Shown here: one piece after another, positions 1 to 7,634 of the stretch
How positions within the stretch are numbered: position 1 is the stretch's first letter
Layout: each line of letters opens with the position of its first letter
Made by a program: the position numbers and the translations under genes
Notes under the pieces: model-generated
The model's database searches: none
The model's input: the letters and a program-made list of their open reading frames with translations, nothing else
What the model was told of the DNA's origin: nothing
Source: Aureimonas sp. SK2
GTDB lineage: Bacteria > Pseudomonadota > Alphaproteobacteria > Rhizobiales > Rhizobiaceae
NCBI RefSeq assembly: GCF_029813115.1
Contig: NZ_JAPZDS010000004.1
Coordinates: 124,001-188,000 of the forward strand
Direction of reading: 5' to 3'
Length of the DNA: 64,000 bases

Positions 1-53
1 TGACGGCGGCGAGGCGTGCCGCGCCATGTCGGATGGATCGGGCGGCCCCTTGT

Positions 54-1838
54 CTAGAGGTCGGCATCGTTGCCCCGCTCCCCGTCGTCGAACCGCTTCA
101 GCGCGAGAACGGCCTGGATCAAGGCCAGATGGCTGAGAGCTTGCGGATGGTTGCCGGTGAGCCGGCGGGACCTCGTGTCGTACTCCTCCGACAGGAGACC
201 GGTGCGTCCGGCGATGCCGATCACCGCCTCGATCGTCCGCACGGCGTCCGCGCGGCGCCCGACGCCCAGAAGGCACTCGGCCAGCCAGAACGAGCAGGCG
301 AGGAACGCGCCTTCCGGAACGAGGGCCTCCATACGGTGGCGCCGGACAAAACCGCCCTCGACGAGTTGCGCCTCGATGGCATGGAGCGTCCCCGCCATGC
401 GTGCGTCGCTCATCGGCAGGAAGCCGATCTTGGGAAGGAGAAGAAGCGAGGCGTCCACCTCCGACCCGCCGTAGAAGGACGTGAAGGTGTTCAGGCCCGT
501 GTCGAAGCCTTCCGCACAGATCGTCGCGTGCATGTGGTCGCGCAGCGCATGAAGTTCGGCGCGACGCTCCATCGCCAGCTCCTGCGCGCCCCGACCATCC
601 AGGAAGCGATCCAGGACGACCCAGGCCATGGCCTTGGAGTAGACGTAATGGCGCGGCTCGCCGCGGCTTTCCCACAGACCCTGGTCGGGCTGCGTCCAGA
701 CCCTGGCGACGTGGTCCACCACGGCATGCTCCAGATGCCGGCCTTGGGTCGTGCGCTCCATGCCGGCTCGCTCGGCGATGTGGAGCGCGGACATGAGCTC
801 GCCCCAGACGTCGAGCTGGAGCTGGCCCGCGGCCGCATTGCCGACGCGCACCGGCTTGGCGAAGCGGTAGCCCGGGAGCCACGGAAGCTCCGCCTCGTCG
901 AGCCGACGGGACCCGTCGACGCGGTACATGATCTGCATCTTCTCAGGGGCTCCCGCGACCGCGCGCAGGATCCAGTCGCGCCAGTCGCGCGCCTCCTCGA
1001 CGAACCCGCATTCGACGAAAGCGTCCAGCGTGAAGGCGGCGTCGCGCAGCCAGCAGTAGCGGTAGTCCCAGTTCATGGTGCCGCCGGGCTGCTCCGGGAG
1101 CGAGGTGGTGGGCGCTGCGACGAGGCCCCCGGTCGGGCGATGGATCAGGGTCTTCAGCGTCAGCAGCGAGCGCCGCACGGCTTGCGGGTAGGCGAGGCCG
1201 TCATCCTCGAGCCGGGCGATCCACTCGCGCCCCTCGTTCTCCGCGTCGCGGAGCGCGGCTTCGGCGTCGATCCCGTCACCGACGATCTCGTTGGATCGCC
1301 CATAGGCGAGAACGAAGGCACGGCTTTCGCCTTCCGCCAGCGCAAGGCGAGATACGACGACGTCCCCCTCCAACTTAAGAGGGACGTCCGCGTGGAGAGC
1401 CAGTTTGTCGGGACCAACATGCATGGCGAGCCCCTCGCCCTCCGGCACGATCCAAGGCGGCATGTTGCCGTAGTCGAACCGGAAGGCGGCGCGAGAGATG
1501 AGTTCGACGCTTCCCTTCGTAGCTCGAGCGATCCGGATCAGAAGCGGCCGCCCGTCCCGTACGGGCATGAAGTCCGTGACGACAAGAGTGCCGCCCTCGC
1601 ACTGGAACTCCGTGTCGAGAACCATCGTATCGGGGCGGTAGGCCTGCCGGCTCTCCAGCACCTCGACGCTCGGGGCCAAGCTCCAGTACCCATGCCGCTC
1701 GTCACCAAGCAATGCGGCGCAGCAGGCTGGCGAGTCGAACCGCGGCAGGCAGAGCCAGTCGACGGATCCATGCCTGGAGACGAGGGCGACGGTCTCGCCG
1801 TCGCCGATCATCGCGTAGTCTTCGAGCGGGACGGTCAA
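54..1838 (-). CDS. GH15 family glucoamylase/trehalase-like hydrolase
   Basis: This is a 594-residue soluble protein of glycoside hydrolase family 15, which cleaves alpha-glucosidic bonds (glucoamylase, or trehalase in actinobacterial relatives). The N-terminal trehalase-like beta domain starts with LEDYAMIGDGETVALVSRHG and then DWLCLPRFDSP. The (alpha/alpha)6 catalytic domain shows the YRYCWLRDAAFTL substrate-site motif near residue 260, and the late SEEYD segment carries a likely catalytic Glu. Length fits the bacterial GH15 group of about 600 residues. The start is a TTG, chosen because the conserved EDYAMIGD block begins only five codons later. It lies 12 bases after the SDR gene stop on the same strand, so the two are probably cotranscribed. 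The natural substrate (trehalose, maltooligosaccharide or glucan) cannot be read from the sequence. There is no signal peptide, so a cytoplasmic role is inferred. Confidence 0.9.
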   Translation of the reverse strand: MTVPLEDYAMIGDGETVALVSRHGSVDWLCLPRFDSPACCAALLGDERHGYWSLAPSVEVLESRQAYRPDTMVLDTEFQCEGGTLVVTDFMPVRDGRPLLIRIARATKGSVELISRAAFRFDYGNMPPWIVPEGEGLAMHVGPDKLALHADVPLKLEGDVVVSRLALAEGESRAFVLAYGRSNEIVGDGIDAEAALRDAENEGREWIARLEDDGLAYPQAVRRSLLTLKTLIHRPTGGLVAAPTTSLPEQPGGTMNWDYRYCWLRDAAFTLDAFVECGFVEEARDWRDWILRAVAGAPEKMQIMYRVDGSRRLDEAELPWLPGYRFAKPVRVGNAAAGQLQLDVWGELMSALHIAERAGMERTTQGRHLEHAVVDHVARVWTQPDQGLWESRGEPRHYVYSKAMAWVVLDRFLDGRGAQELAMERRAELHALRDHMHATICAEGFDTGLNTFTSFYGGSEVDASLLLLPKIGFLPMSDARMAGTLHAIEAQLVEGGFVRRHRMEALVPEGAFLACSFWLAECLLGVGRRADAVRTIEAVIGIAGRTGLLSEEYDTRSRRLTGNHPQALSHLALIQAVLALKRFDDGERGNDADL

Positions 1839-1850
1839 CGACTTCGGCCG

Positions 1851-2864
1851 TCAGACGTCGAAGCGACGCGCGAGGCGATGCAGTCCCAAGAGGGCGAGAA
1901 GTCCCGCCAGACCCCAGAACGCCGTGCGATGACGGTCCGTGAACATCTGGATGCTGCGCGGCTTGGAGCGGCTGTCGAAGCGGCCGTGCGAACCGTAGTC
2001 GCCTTTCACGGGCTCGAAAAGGTTGCTCGGGGCATTGTCCGGCTTCGGCTCCTGCGTGAGTTGGCCGGAATAGCCGCTCCGGGCGAGGTATCGGTCAAGA
2101 AGCCCCGGCGCGATCCGGTTGGCGAGGATAGCCTGCACGGTAGGATAACCGACCCAGACATTGCGCCGGTCGTGCTCGGCGGCGAAGCGGATGGCCCGAG
2201 CCGGGACCTCGGGCTCGAAGATCGGAGGGACGGGTTGGGCCCGGCGACCCATCTTGTTGAGGGCCCAGTCGAACTGCGGCGTGTTGACCGCGGGCAGATC
2301 CACCATGGTGATCCGCACGTTCAGCTTGTCGTGGATGATCTCGGATCGCAGCGAGTCCGTGAATCCGCGGATGGCCGCCTTGGCACCGCAGTAGACCGAC
2401 TGGAGGGGAACGGAGCGATAGGCCAGGGCGGATCCGACGTTCACGATAACGCCGCGGTCGCGGGTTCGCATGCGCTTGAGAGCCGACATCATGCCATGGA
2501 CCTGACCGAGGTATGTTACGCGGGTTCCGCGTTCGACTTCTTCGGGCGTCAGCTTGGCGACCGGAGAAAATACGGTTGCCATGGCGACGTTGACCCAGAC
2601 GTCGATCGGCCCGAGTTCCGCTTCCGCCCGTTCGGCAGCGGCTTCGACCGCGGCGGCATCCGCGACGTCGGTGGGGATCGGGAGGGCGCGAACGCCTTGT
2701 CGCCGCGCATAGTCCGCCGCGCGCTCCAACCGCTCGGCGTCCCGGGACAGGAGGACGACGTCGTAGCCCGCTCGCGCGAACTCGTCGGCGGTCGCCCGCC
2801 CCACGCCAGCGCCGGCACCCGTGATGACAACAATCTTGTTCAATGGTTCCGTCCCACCGCTCAA
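1851..2864 (-). CDS. SDR family oxidoreductase with C-terminal membrane anchor
   Basis: This is a classical short-chain dehydrogenase/reductase. The NAD(P)-binding glycine motif VVITGAGAGVGRA lies near residue 15, the NVGSALAY strand holds the catalytic Ser, and YCGAKAA holds the Tyr/Lys pair. The protein is 337 residues, longer than the usual 250. The extra C-terminus ends in a hydrophobic helix (FWGLAGLLALLGLHRLA) followed by Arg, which looks like a membrane tail anchor. The annotated start is a TTG. A second TTG at 2843 would give the typical SDR N-terminus MNKIVVITG and sits 6 bases after a GGGACGG stretch, so it may be the true start. It is the first gene of the pair with the GH15 enzyme. 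Substrate is unknown; stress-linked SDRs of this layout are common in rhizobia (family knowledge). Confidence 0.85.
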   Translation of the reverse strand: MSGGTEPLNKIVVITGAGAGVGRATADEFARAGYDVVLLSRDAERLERAADYARRQGVRALPIPTDVADAAAVEAAAERAEAELGPIDVWVNVAMATVFSPVAKLTPEEVERGTRVTYLGQVHGMMSALKRMRTRDRGVIVNVGSALAYRSVPLQSVYCGAKAAIRGFTDSLRSEIIHDKLNVRITMVDLPAVNTPQFDWALNKMGRRAQPVPPIFEPEVPARAIRFAAEHDRRNVWVGYPTVQAILANRIAPGLLDRYLARSGYSGQLTQEPKPDNAPSNLFEPVKGDYGSHGRFDSRSKPRSIQMFTDRHRTAFWGLAGLLALLGLHRLARRFDV

Positions 2865-3149
2865 TGTGGACGGCTAACTTGCCCTCCCAGCAAAGTGGGA
2901 CAATGGCTCAACCGCAAATTTAATGTTCCATGTGAGCGGACGAGAACCGTTGGGCATTTGTGGTTATCGGCGACAACCTTCGTTTGCTTATTGCCGAGGA
3001 ACTGCGAGCCACAGGCCACGTCGGATGAAATGATCTTGTCTTTTGCCAGCTACGATTAGAGCACAACATTAAATCGTGCGCTCTCCACTTGTTGAGCCGT
3101 TAGCCGGGCACATCTGGGTGCGATTACAATCTCGTGAGCTCGGCATCTT

Positions 3150-3857
3150 ATGGAAAGCACCCCCTTTTTGATCGGCTTCGTCGTGATGTCGATCGCCTCT
3201 GTCGGCATCTACGTCACCGGCCCCAAGGCCAGTGCGATCCGGCATCACACGCAGATCCACTCGTTGGTCCCCTTCATCGCGGCCACCGCCTACCTCGCCA
3301 TGTATCTCGGCACCTTCGTCATGGACCGCGGCGATGGCGTCACGCTCTACGTTCCACGCTACGGCGACTGGATCTTCACGACGCCGCTCCTGCTCTCCAG
3401 CCTCGTCGCGCTCGCGCTTCACGAACACCCCCGTCAGGGCGGCTACGTGGTCGCCATCGTCGGCCTCGATGCCCTGATGATCCTGACGGGCCTCCTGTCG
3501 GCGATGAGTCTCGACGGCTCGACACGCCTCGTCTGGTTCCTGTGGTCCTGCGCGGCCTTCGCGGGCGTCTACTTCATGCTCTGGGGACCGCTGCGCGAGC
3601 GCTCGTCTAGTTACGGCGGCGCGCTCGGCGAGGTCTACCGCAAGAACGCCACGCAGCTTTCCGTGGTCTGGCTGATCTACCCGCTGGTGTTCGCCATCGG
3701 ACCCGAAGGCCTAGGCACCATCTCCGGCACCGCCAGCGTCTGGGCCATCCTGATCCTCGATATCATCGCCAAGGTCGTCTACGGCTTCACCGCCGGCGAG
3801 CGCCTGAAGAAGGCCGAGCCCGAACTCTCGAAGCGCGAAGAGCGTCGCCTCGCCTGA
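3150..3857 (+). CDS. Microbial (type 1) rhodopsin with D-T-S motif
   Basis: This is a 235-residue seven-helix retinal protein. Helix C reads RYGDWIFTTPLLLSS, giving Arg70, Asp73 (bacteriorhodopsin D85, proton acceptor), Thr77 (T89) and Ser84 in place of the D96 proton donor. Helix G reads LILDIIAK, with Asp204 (D212) and the retinal Schiff-base Lys208 (K216). Helix F keeps Trp174 and Pro178. Glu186 matches E194, but E204 is replaced by Ser196. Leu81 occupies the spectral tuning site (proteorhodopsin 105), which suggests green absorption. Asp204 separates it from Anabaena-type sensory rhodopsins, which also carry D-T-S but have Pro there. Either slow proton pumping, as in the DTG/DTS group of alphaproteobacterial rhodopsins, or sensing is possible. 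No transducer gene is adjacent. The beta-carotene cleavage gene starts 20 bases downstream. The ribosome-binding site is weak. Confidence 0.95.
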   Translation: MESTPFLIGFVVMSIASVGIYVTGPKASAIRHHTQIHSLVPFIAATAYLAMYLGTFVMDRGDGVTLYVPRYGDWIFTTPLLLSSLVALALHEHPRQGGYVVAIVGLDALMILTGLLSAMSLDGSTRLVWFLWSCAAFAGVYFMLWGPLRERSSSYGGALGEVYRKNATQLSVVWLIYPLVFAIGPEGLGTISGTASVWAILILDIIAKVVYGFTAGERLKKAEPELSKREERRLA

Positions 3858-3877
3858 CGCCGGGGTTAAGATCCACG

Positions 3878-4789
3878 ATGACGCTCGCCCACATGACCTC
3901 CGCGACGCATCCATTCGGGCGCATCGCATCGGCGAGGCGGCCCTCCGGCCGCTTCGTGTGGGCGTGCGGTTTCGCCGTCCTGGGACTGGCGGCCGATCTA
4001 ATCGGCGGTCCCATGCCGCTCGCCTTCGCAGCGATCCTGATCCTCGGTCTTGGACTTCCGCATGGTGCCAGCGATTACTTGGCGGCCATGGCGGGCCACA
4101 GGATGCGAGAGGATGCGAGCCGCCTTGTCGGCTTCCTCGCGCTCTATCTCGGCACCGTCGGTGCCACGCTTCTGCTCTGGTATGCGGCCCCCGGCGCAGC
4201 GCTCGCGGCATTCCTTGCTTTGTCCGCCCTACACTTCGCGATCGACGACGTGCCGGACGGGCTGCGTCTGGCCGAGCGCGTAGCGCGCGGTCTCATGCCC
4301 ATCACGCTTCCCGCCCTATTTCACGCCGAAGCTCTGGCGCAACTCTTTGCGGCACTCTCGACGCCCGCCAATGGCCAGGCGCTTGCAGAAGTCTCCCTGT
4401 TCTTGGCAACGCCCATGCTGACACTGGTCGTGCTCGCCAGCGTTCTGCGCCTACGGAACGGGGACCGTGAACCAGCGCTGGAACTGGCGCTGATCGCAAG
4501 CGCCCTCCTAATCTTCTCGCCGCTGGTCGGCTTCGCGTTGGTTTTCGCGCTCGTCCACAGCCGCGGACAAACACGCGAACGTATGGCGACACTCCACCTC
4601 CCGACCATTCGCGCGTATCTTTTGGCCTGCGCGCCGACGCTGCTCGGCGCCGCCATCCTGTTTGCCTCGCTCGGGGTTCTTTTCTTCGGCGGCCGGGCCC
4701 CTGCGCTGAACGCGATCTTCATCGGCCTTGCCGCGCTCACCGTTCCGCACATGCTGGTGACGCCTCTATTCGAGCGCCGCGAGACATAG
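3878..4789 (+). CDS. blh: Brp/Blh-family beta-carotene 15,15'-dioxygenase
   Basis: This 303-residue, highly hydrophobic protein matches the Brp/Blh family, which cleaves beta-carotene into two retinal molecules. The conserved GLGLPHGASDYLAA block near residue 65 supplies a metal-binding His and Asp, and SALHFAIDD near residue 120 gives a second His and acidic pair. Further His residues occur in the last third (LVHSRGQTRE, TVPHMLVTPLFE). Eight or so membrane helices are visible. It follows the rhodopsin gene after 20 bases, so the pair makes apoprotein and chromophore together. No carotenoid biosynthesis genes lie in the window, so beta-carotene must be made from another locus. Assignment rests on the motifs and on the partnership with the rhodopsin. 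Confidence 0.92.
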   Translation: MTLAHMTSATHPFGRIASARRPSGRFVWACGFAVLGLAADLIGGPMPLAFAAILILGLGLPHGASDYLAAMAGHRMREDASRLVGFLALYLGTVGATLLLWYAAPGAALAAFLALSALHFAIDDVPDGLRLAERVARGLMPITLPALFHAEALAQLFAALSTPANGQALAEVSLFLATPMLTLVVLASVLRLRNGDREPALELALIASALLIFSPLVGFALVFALVHSRGQTRERMATLHLPTIRAYLLACAPTLLGAAILFASLGVLFFGGRAPALNAIFIGLAALTVPHMLVTPLFERRET

Positions 4790-5117
4790 CTCGTACGTCC
4801 CGTTCGGCTGCCACTCAGCGGAATGCAGATGCGGTGGATGGCTCCCGATCTGCGAGGCGGTGACGCGTCCCACCATGCGCTTCGTGGCTGTGAAGTCCGC
4901 TGACCAGCAGGCTGCCCTTTCGCTGCACCGGACGCGCAACCTTCCGGTCGAGCAGCGCACGCAACCCGTGACATCGACAGGCCGGACAGAATGCTGCACC
5001 CGACCAACACGCCAAAGCATCAGTTTCACCCTGGCGACAGGGAAGCCGTCCACGGATGGATATACCCCGTGCCAGCGGCATACAGGCCGGCAAACCGTGC
5101 CGGCCCAGACCGAGACG
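4790..5117. other. Convergent intergenic region without a gene
   Basis: These 328 bases separate the convergent blh and PAP2 genes. Short open frames here show no recognisable domain and no ribosome-binding site. The only structure I see is the hairpin at 5085-5105. Confidence 0.6.
5085..5105 (-). terminator. Hairpin downstream of PAP2 gene
   Basis: A perfect 7-base stem, GGCCGGC paired with GCCGGCC, encloses a 7-base loop, 12 bases beyond the PAP2 stop codon. There is no T-tract, so termination is inferred from position and stem strength. Confidence 0.4.
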
Positions 5118-5714
5118 TCAGCCCTGCTTCCGGATCATCCAGTTGGCGGGACGAACGACAGTTCGGTCGAACATGGCTTCGACCCTTCGCGTGACTTCCA
5201 AGCCGAACCGCCGATCGAATGCTCTCGCTCCCCATGCGGCAACGACCGCGACAACCAAAGCCCCCACCATGTCGAGCGGGAAGTGGATGCCGAGGTAGAC
5301 ACGGGACCAGGCGACGAAGACACTCGCGCAGCCAATGCATGCGGCATGGCGCCAATGTCGCAGCGATAGCATCACGGCGGCATAGGTAAACATCACGAGC
5401 CCATGGTTGCTTGGAAAGGACGGGCTCGCCCGGTGCTCGATCAACTGATTGCCGATCGGGATCAGGAACGGGCGCTGGCTCGGGACGACCGCGCCGATCA
5501 GGAAGCTGATGCCGATGGCGATGACGAGCGCAGCGACCAGCGCCAAGGCCTGGCGCCGAACATCATGTGTTCCGGCAATCCAGAGGATGGCGACGTGCAG
5601 GGGAATGAGCAGGACGATGTAGCGGGCGGCGGCATAGGCAACCCAGGCTGTCGCGCCCCAGTCGAGCGATCCGGCGTTGATCGCGGAAAACAGCGTCTGG
5701 TCGAGAGCATTCAT
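5118..5714 (-). CDS. PAP2-family phosphatase (undecaprenyl-diphosphatase-like)
   Basis: This 198-residue polytopic membrane protein of the type 2 phosphatidic acid phosphatase family carries the three phosphatase motifs in order: SQRPF (motif 1, without the usual preceding Lys spacing being obvious), PSFPSNHG (motif 2, catalytic His) and SRVYLGIHFPLD (motif 3, His and Asp). The SNHG motif and short length resemble BcrC/YbjG undecaprenyl pyrophosphate phosphatases, which recycle the bactoprenol carrier at the membrane. Other lipid phosphates cannot be excluded. It lies 67 bases downstream of the YqaA-like gene on the same strand, and both encode membrane lipid or envelope proteins. Confidence 0.88.
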   Translation of the reverse strand: MNALDQTLFSAINAGSLDWGATAWVAYAAARYIVLLIPLHVAILWIAGTHDVRRQALALVAALVIAIGISFLIGAVVPSQRPFLIPIGNQLIEHRASPSFPSNHGLVMFTYAAVMLSLRHWRHAACIGCASVFVAWSRVYLGIHFPLDMVGALVVAVVAAWGARAFDRRFGLEVTRRVEAMFDRTVVRPANWMIRKQG

Positions 5715-5781
5715 CGGAGAACGTCCTCCTTGCGGTCGGTGTCGATCTCAGGGAGCGGGATGAGACGAAGCGGCGCCCCGG

Positions 5782-6363
5782 TCACATCACCAGTCGGAGC
5801 ACGAGGAAGCCGCCGACCAAGGCGACGACGCCGAGCGTAAACACGACGCCAAGACGCTTCTCGATGAAGGCTCGCACGGGCGGCCCAAAGCGATGAAGCA
5901 AGGCGGCCACGGCGTAGAAGCGAATCCCTCGCGCCACGATGCTCGACAGGATGAAGACCACGAGGTCAAGGCCTGTGGCGCCGCTTGCCACCGTCACCAC
6001 CTTGAACGGGAACGGCGTCAGGCCGGCCATAAGGACGATCCAGGCGCCCCACTCGTTGTAGGTCCGGGCGAACTCCGCGAACTTGTCTCCGTAACCGTAG
6101 AAGGCGAGGAGCGGCTCGGCGATCTCCTCGAAGAGGAAGGCCCCGATGACATATCCGAGGACGGCGCCGAGAACGGACGTCACGGTGCAGACAAGGGCGA
6201 GAGACCAGGCCCTGCGCCGGTCTGCGATCACCATCGGGATCAGCAGGGCATCGGGCGGGATCGGGAAGAAGGAGCTCTCGGCGAACGACACGGCACCCAG
6301 CGCGTAGGCCGCCTTCGGCCTGGCTGACAGGCGCATCGTCCAGTCGTAGAGGGGTCGGAGCAT
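5782..6363 (-). CDS. YqaA/DedA-family (SNARE-associated domain) membrane protein
   Basis: This 193-residue inner-membrane protein is of the YqaA branch of the DedA/VTT family, many members of which are flippases for polyprenyl phosphate or phospholipid. Conserved features are ESSFFPIPPDALLIP near residue 30, GAVLGYVIGAFLFEE near residue 75, and the Pro-rich LMAGLTPFPFKVVT with Phe-Lys near residue 120. I chose the ATG at 6363 because AAGGGAG lies six bases upstream and the family starts with a short MLRPLYDW-type leader. An open frame continues upstream to 6909 but lacks family similarity. Together with the downstream PAP2 phosphatase, this suggests undecaprenyl phosphate recycling (inference). 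Confidence 0.88.
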   Translation of the reverse strand: MLRPLYDWTMRLSARPKAAYALGAVSFAESSFFPIPPDALLIPMVIADRRRAWSLALVCTVTSVLGAVLGYVIGAFLFEEIAEPLLAFYGYGDKFAEFARTYNEWGAWIVLMAGLTPFPFKVVTVASGATGLDLVVFILSSIVARGIRFYAVAALLHRFGPPVRAFIEKRLGVVFTLGVVALVGGFLVLRLVM

Positions 6364-7634
6364 GCGGCTCCCTTCTGCTGTTGCTCGGCTCTCCTTATCA
6401 CGCGAGCGGCGCAGTGCGACCTGCCGGATGCCATTTCCGAGCTTGCGCCCCGATTTCCGGCCAATGCGATCCACTCTCGGACACGTGACCCACGACGGCT
6501 TGCTGATCCGCCTGTTCCGCCCAATAACCGGGCTGGGTGCGGGCTCATGACGAGCCGGCAGGGTTTTGAACGCTGGTCGGGCCGCCAGCGATGGAGACCT
6601 GTGAATGTCGGTTGCCGACCTGTCCGTCATCGGCGTTGTTGCCGTCTTTTTGGTTTTCATCGTCTGGGTGAACATTCGCCACCGAAAGCAGGCCAACAAG
6701 ACGCCGAGGACCGTTGAGACGCCGCGGCGTTGGGACCAATCGGCGACCAGGGACCGGGCGGCCTGAACGCTTTGGTCGGCTTCGGAACACACCGATCGGC
6801 ATCGGACGGACGGCAAACGGGACGGGTTTCCCCAGCCCGACTCTCGACGGATATTCGGCATGGCGTCGGATTCCGGGGAGCCTGCCGTGCGGATCGTGGT
6901 TTTCCGCATTCAAGCCGCTGAATGGGCGATCGACCGGCTGTCCGCGGCAGCGCAGAGCGGCAGAATGCGGGCGAGGCGTCCACGCATCGCTGCGGCAGCC
7001 GCTCCGTCATCGACTGTGCGATTGGCCCTCGATCAGCATGCCCGCGAAACGAACGCTGTCGCACTTCGGGCTCCGCATCGAGCGATCCATGCACCACGCG
7101 CTGCCGGTCAAACGTGGGGCGTCGCTGTGACGAACCAGTCATCCGTACGACTCGTAGGCCTCCTTGCGCCGACCGCATCTTCGCGATCGGCATGCTGACG
7201 GGTCATCGCGGTCGCGGTCGCAGCCCTCACCGCCAGCACGACCGGGCGGCGGGAGTTTCGCGGCGTCGTTCTCCAGTTCCAACGGCTGGACGTGACGCTC
7301 ATGGGGCTGGCCGCCGACCCGTTCCTGTCCTGACGCTTCCGGTCGCCGGCCACCCCCTCGGTCATGCCGCCTATCTCTCGGGCGCCGACATCGGCGCACC
7401 GAAAGGCGGTGACGCGCTCGACGGCGTGCTCGAGCGGCCTATGGGGGCATTCTGGGGCCGCATCGGGGAGGAAGGCGCTCGGACTGTCGGCGGCGGCGGA
7501 AAATCGACGGGAGGCTTTCCGGGCGAGTTCGGCCGCGCTCCGATGCACTGGAGCCGCCGACCCGCAACCCAGCGTCGGAAGAGCCGCGGTCCACGGCATT
7601 CAACGTCAACGAAGACATATGAAGGGAGGAATAC
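6364..7634. other. Gene-poor stretch with one small ORF
   Basis: About 1.27 kb lies between the YqaA-like gene and the DASS symporter. Only the 53-codon ORF at 6605-6766 has a convincing ribosome-binding site and membrane-protein composition. From 6767 to 7634 the open frames on both strands are Arg- and Ser-rich, with no domains. A stretch in frame from 7199 to 7333 has gene-like codon use but no start codon, and may be the tail of a lost gene. Confidence 0.5.
6605..6766 (+). CDS. Small single-pass membrane protein (53 aa)
   Basis: This short gene starts with ATG eight bases after a GGAG site. The product has one hydrophobic segment (LSVIGVVAVFLVFIVWV, residues 6-22), followed by a basic stretch (RHRKQANK) and a charged tail ending in ATRDRAA. 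By the positive-inside rule the C-terminus should be cytoplasmic. Family unknown, and it stands alone. Its reality rests on the ribosome-binding site, the clean helix and codon use; no homologue is recalled. Confidence 0.5.
   Translation: MSVADLSVIGVVAVFLVFIVWVNIRHRKQANKTPRTVETPRRWDQSATRDRAA

Noticed and set aside
33-3059. A 1008-codon open frame on the plus strand
   Set aside because: It is entirely antisense to the GH15 and SDR genes, whose motifs are unmistakable. Its own translation has no domain; long antisense frames are common in high-GC DNA.
2865-3149. Possible general-stress (EcfG-type) promoter before the rhodopsin
   Set aside because: A GGAACT is present near 2998, but the expected -10 CGTT is not found at the right distance; only GTC occurs.
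5085-5105. A GGCACG...TTGC-like sequence on the minus strand resembling a sigma-54 promoter
   Set aside because: The GG and GC elements are two bases too close, and the sequence is better explained as the hairpin after the PAP2 gene.
5782-6909. A longer 375-residue version of the YqaA-like protein
   Set aside because: The upstream 180 residues are low-complexity and unlike the family; the ATG at 6363 has a proper ribosome-binding site.
7199-7333. A 44-codon stretch with gene-like codon use
   Set aside because: It lacks ATG, GTG or TTG near its 5' end and is too short to identify; noted only as a possible gene tail.
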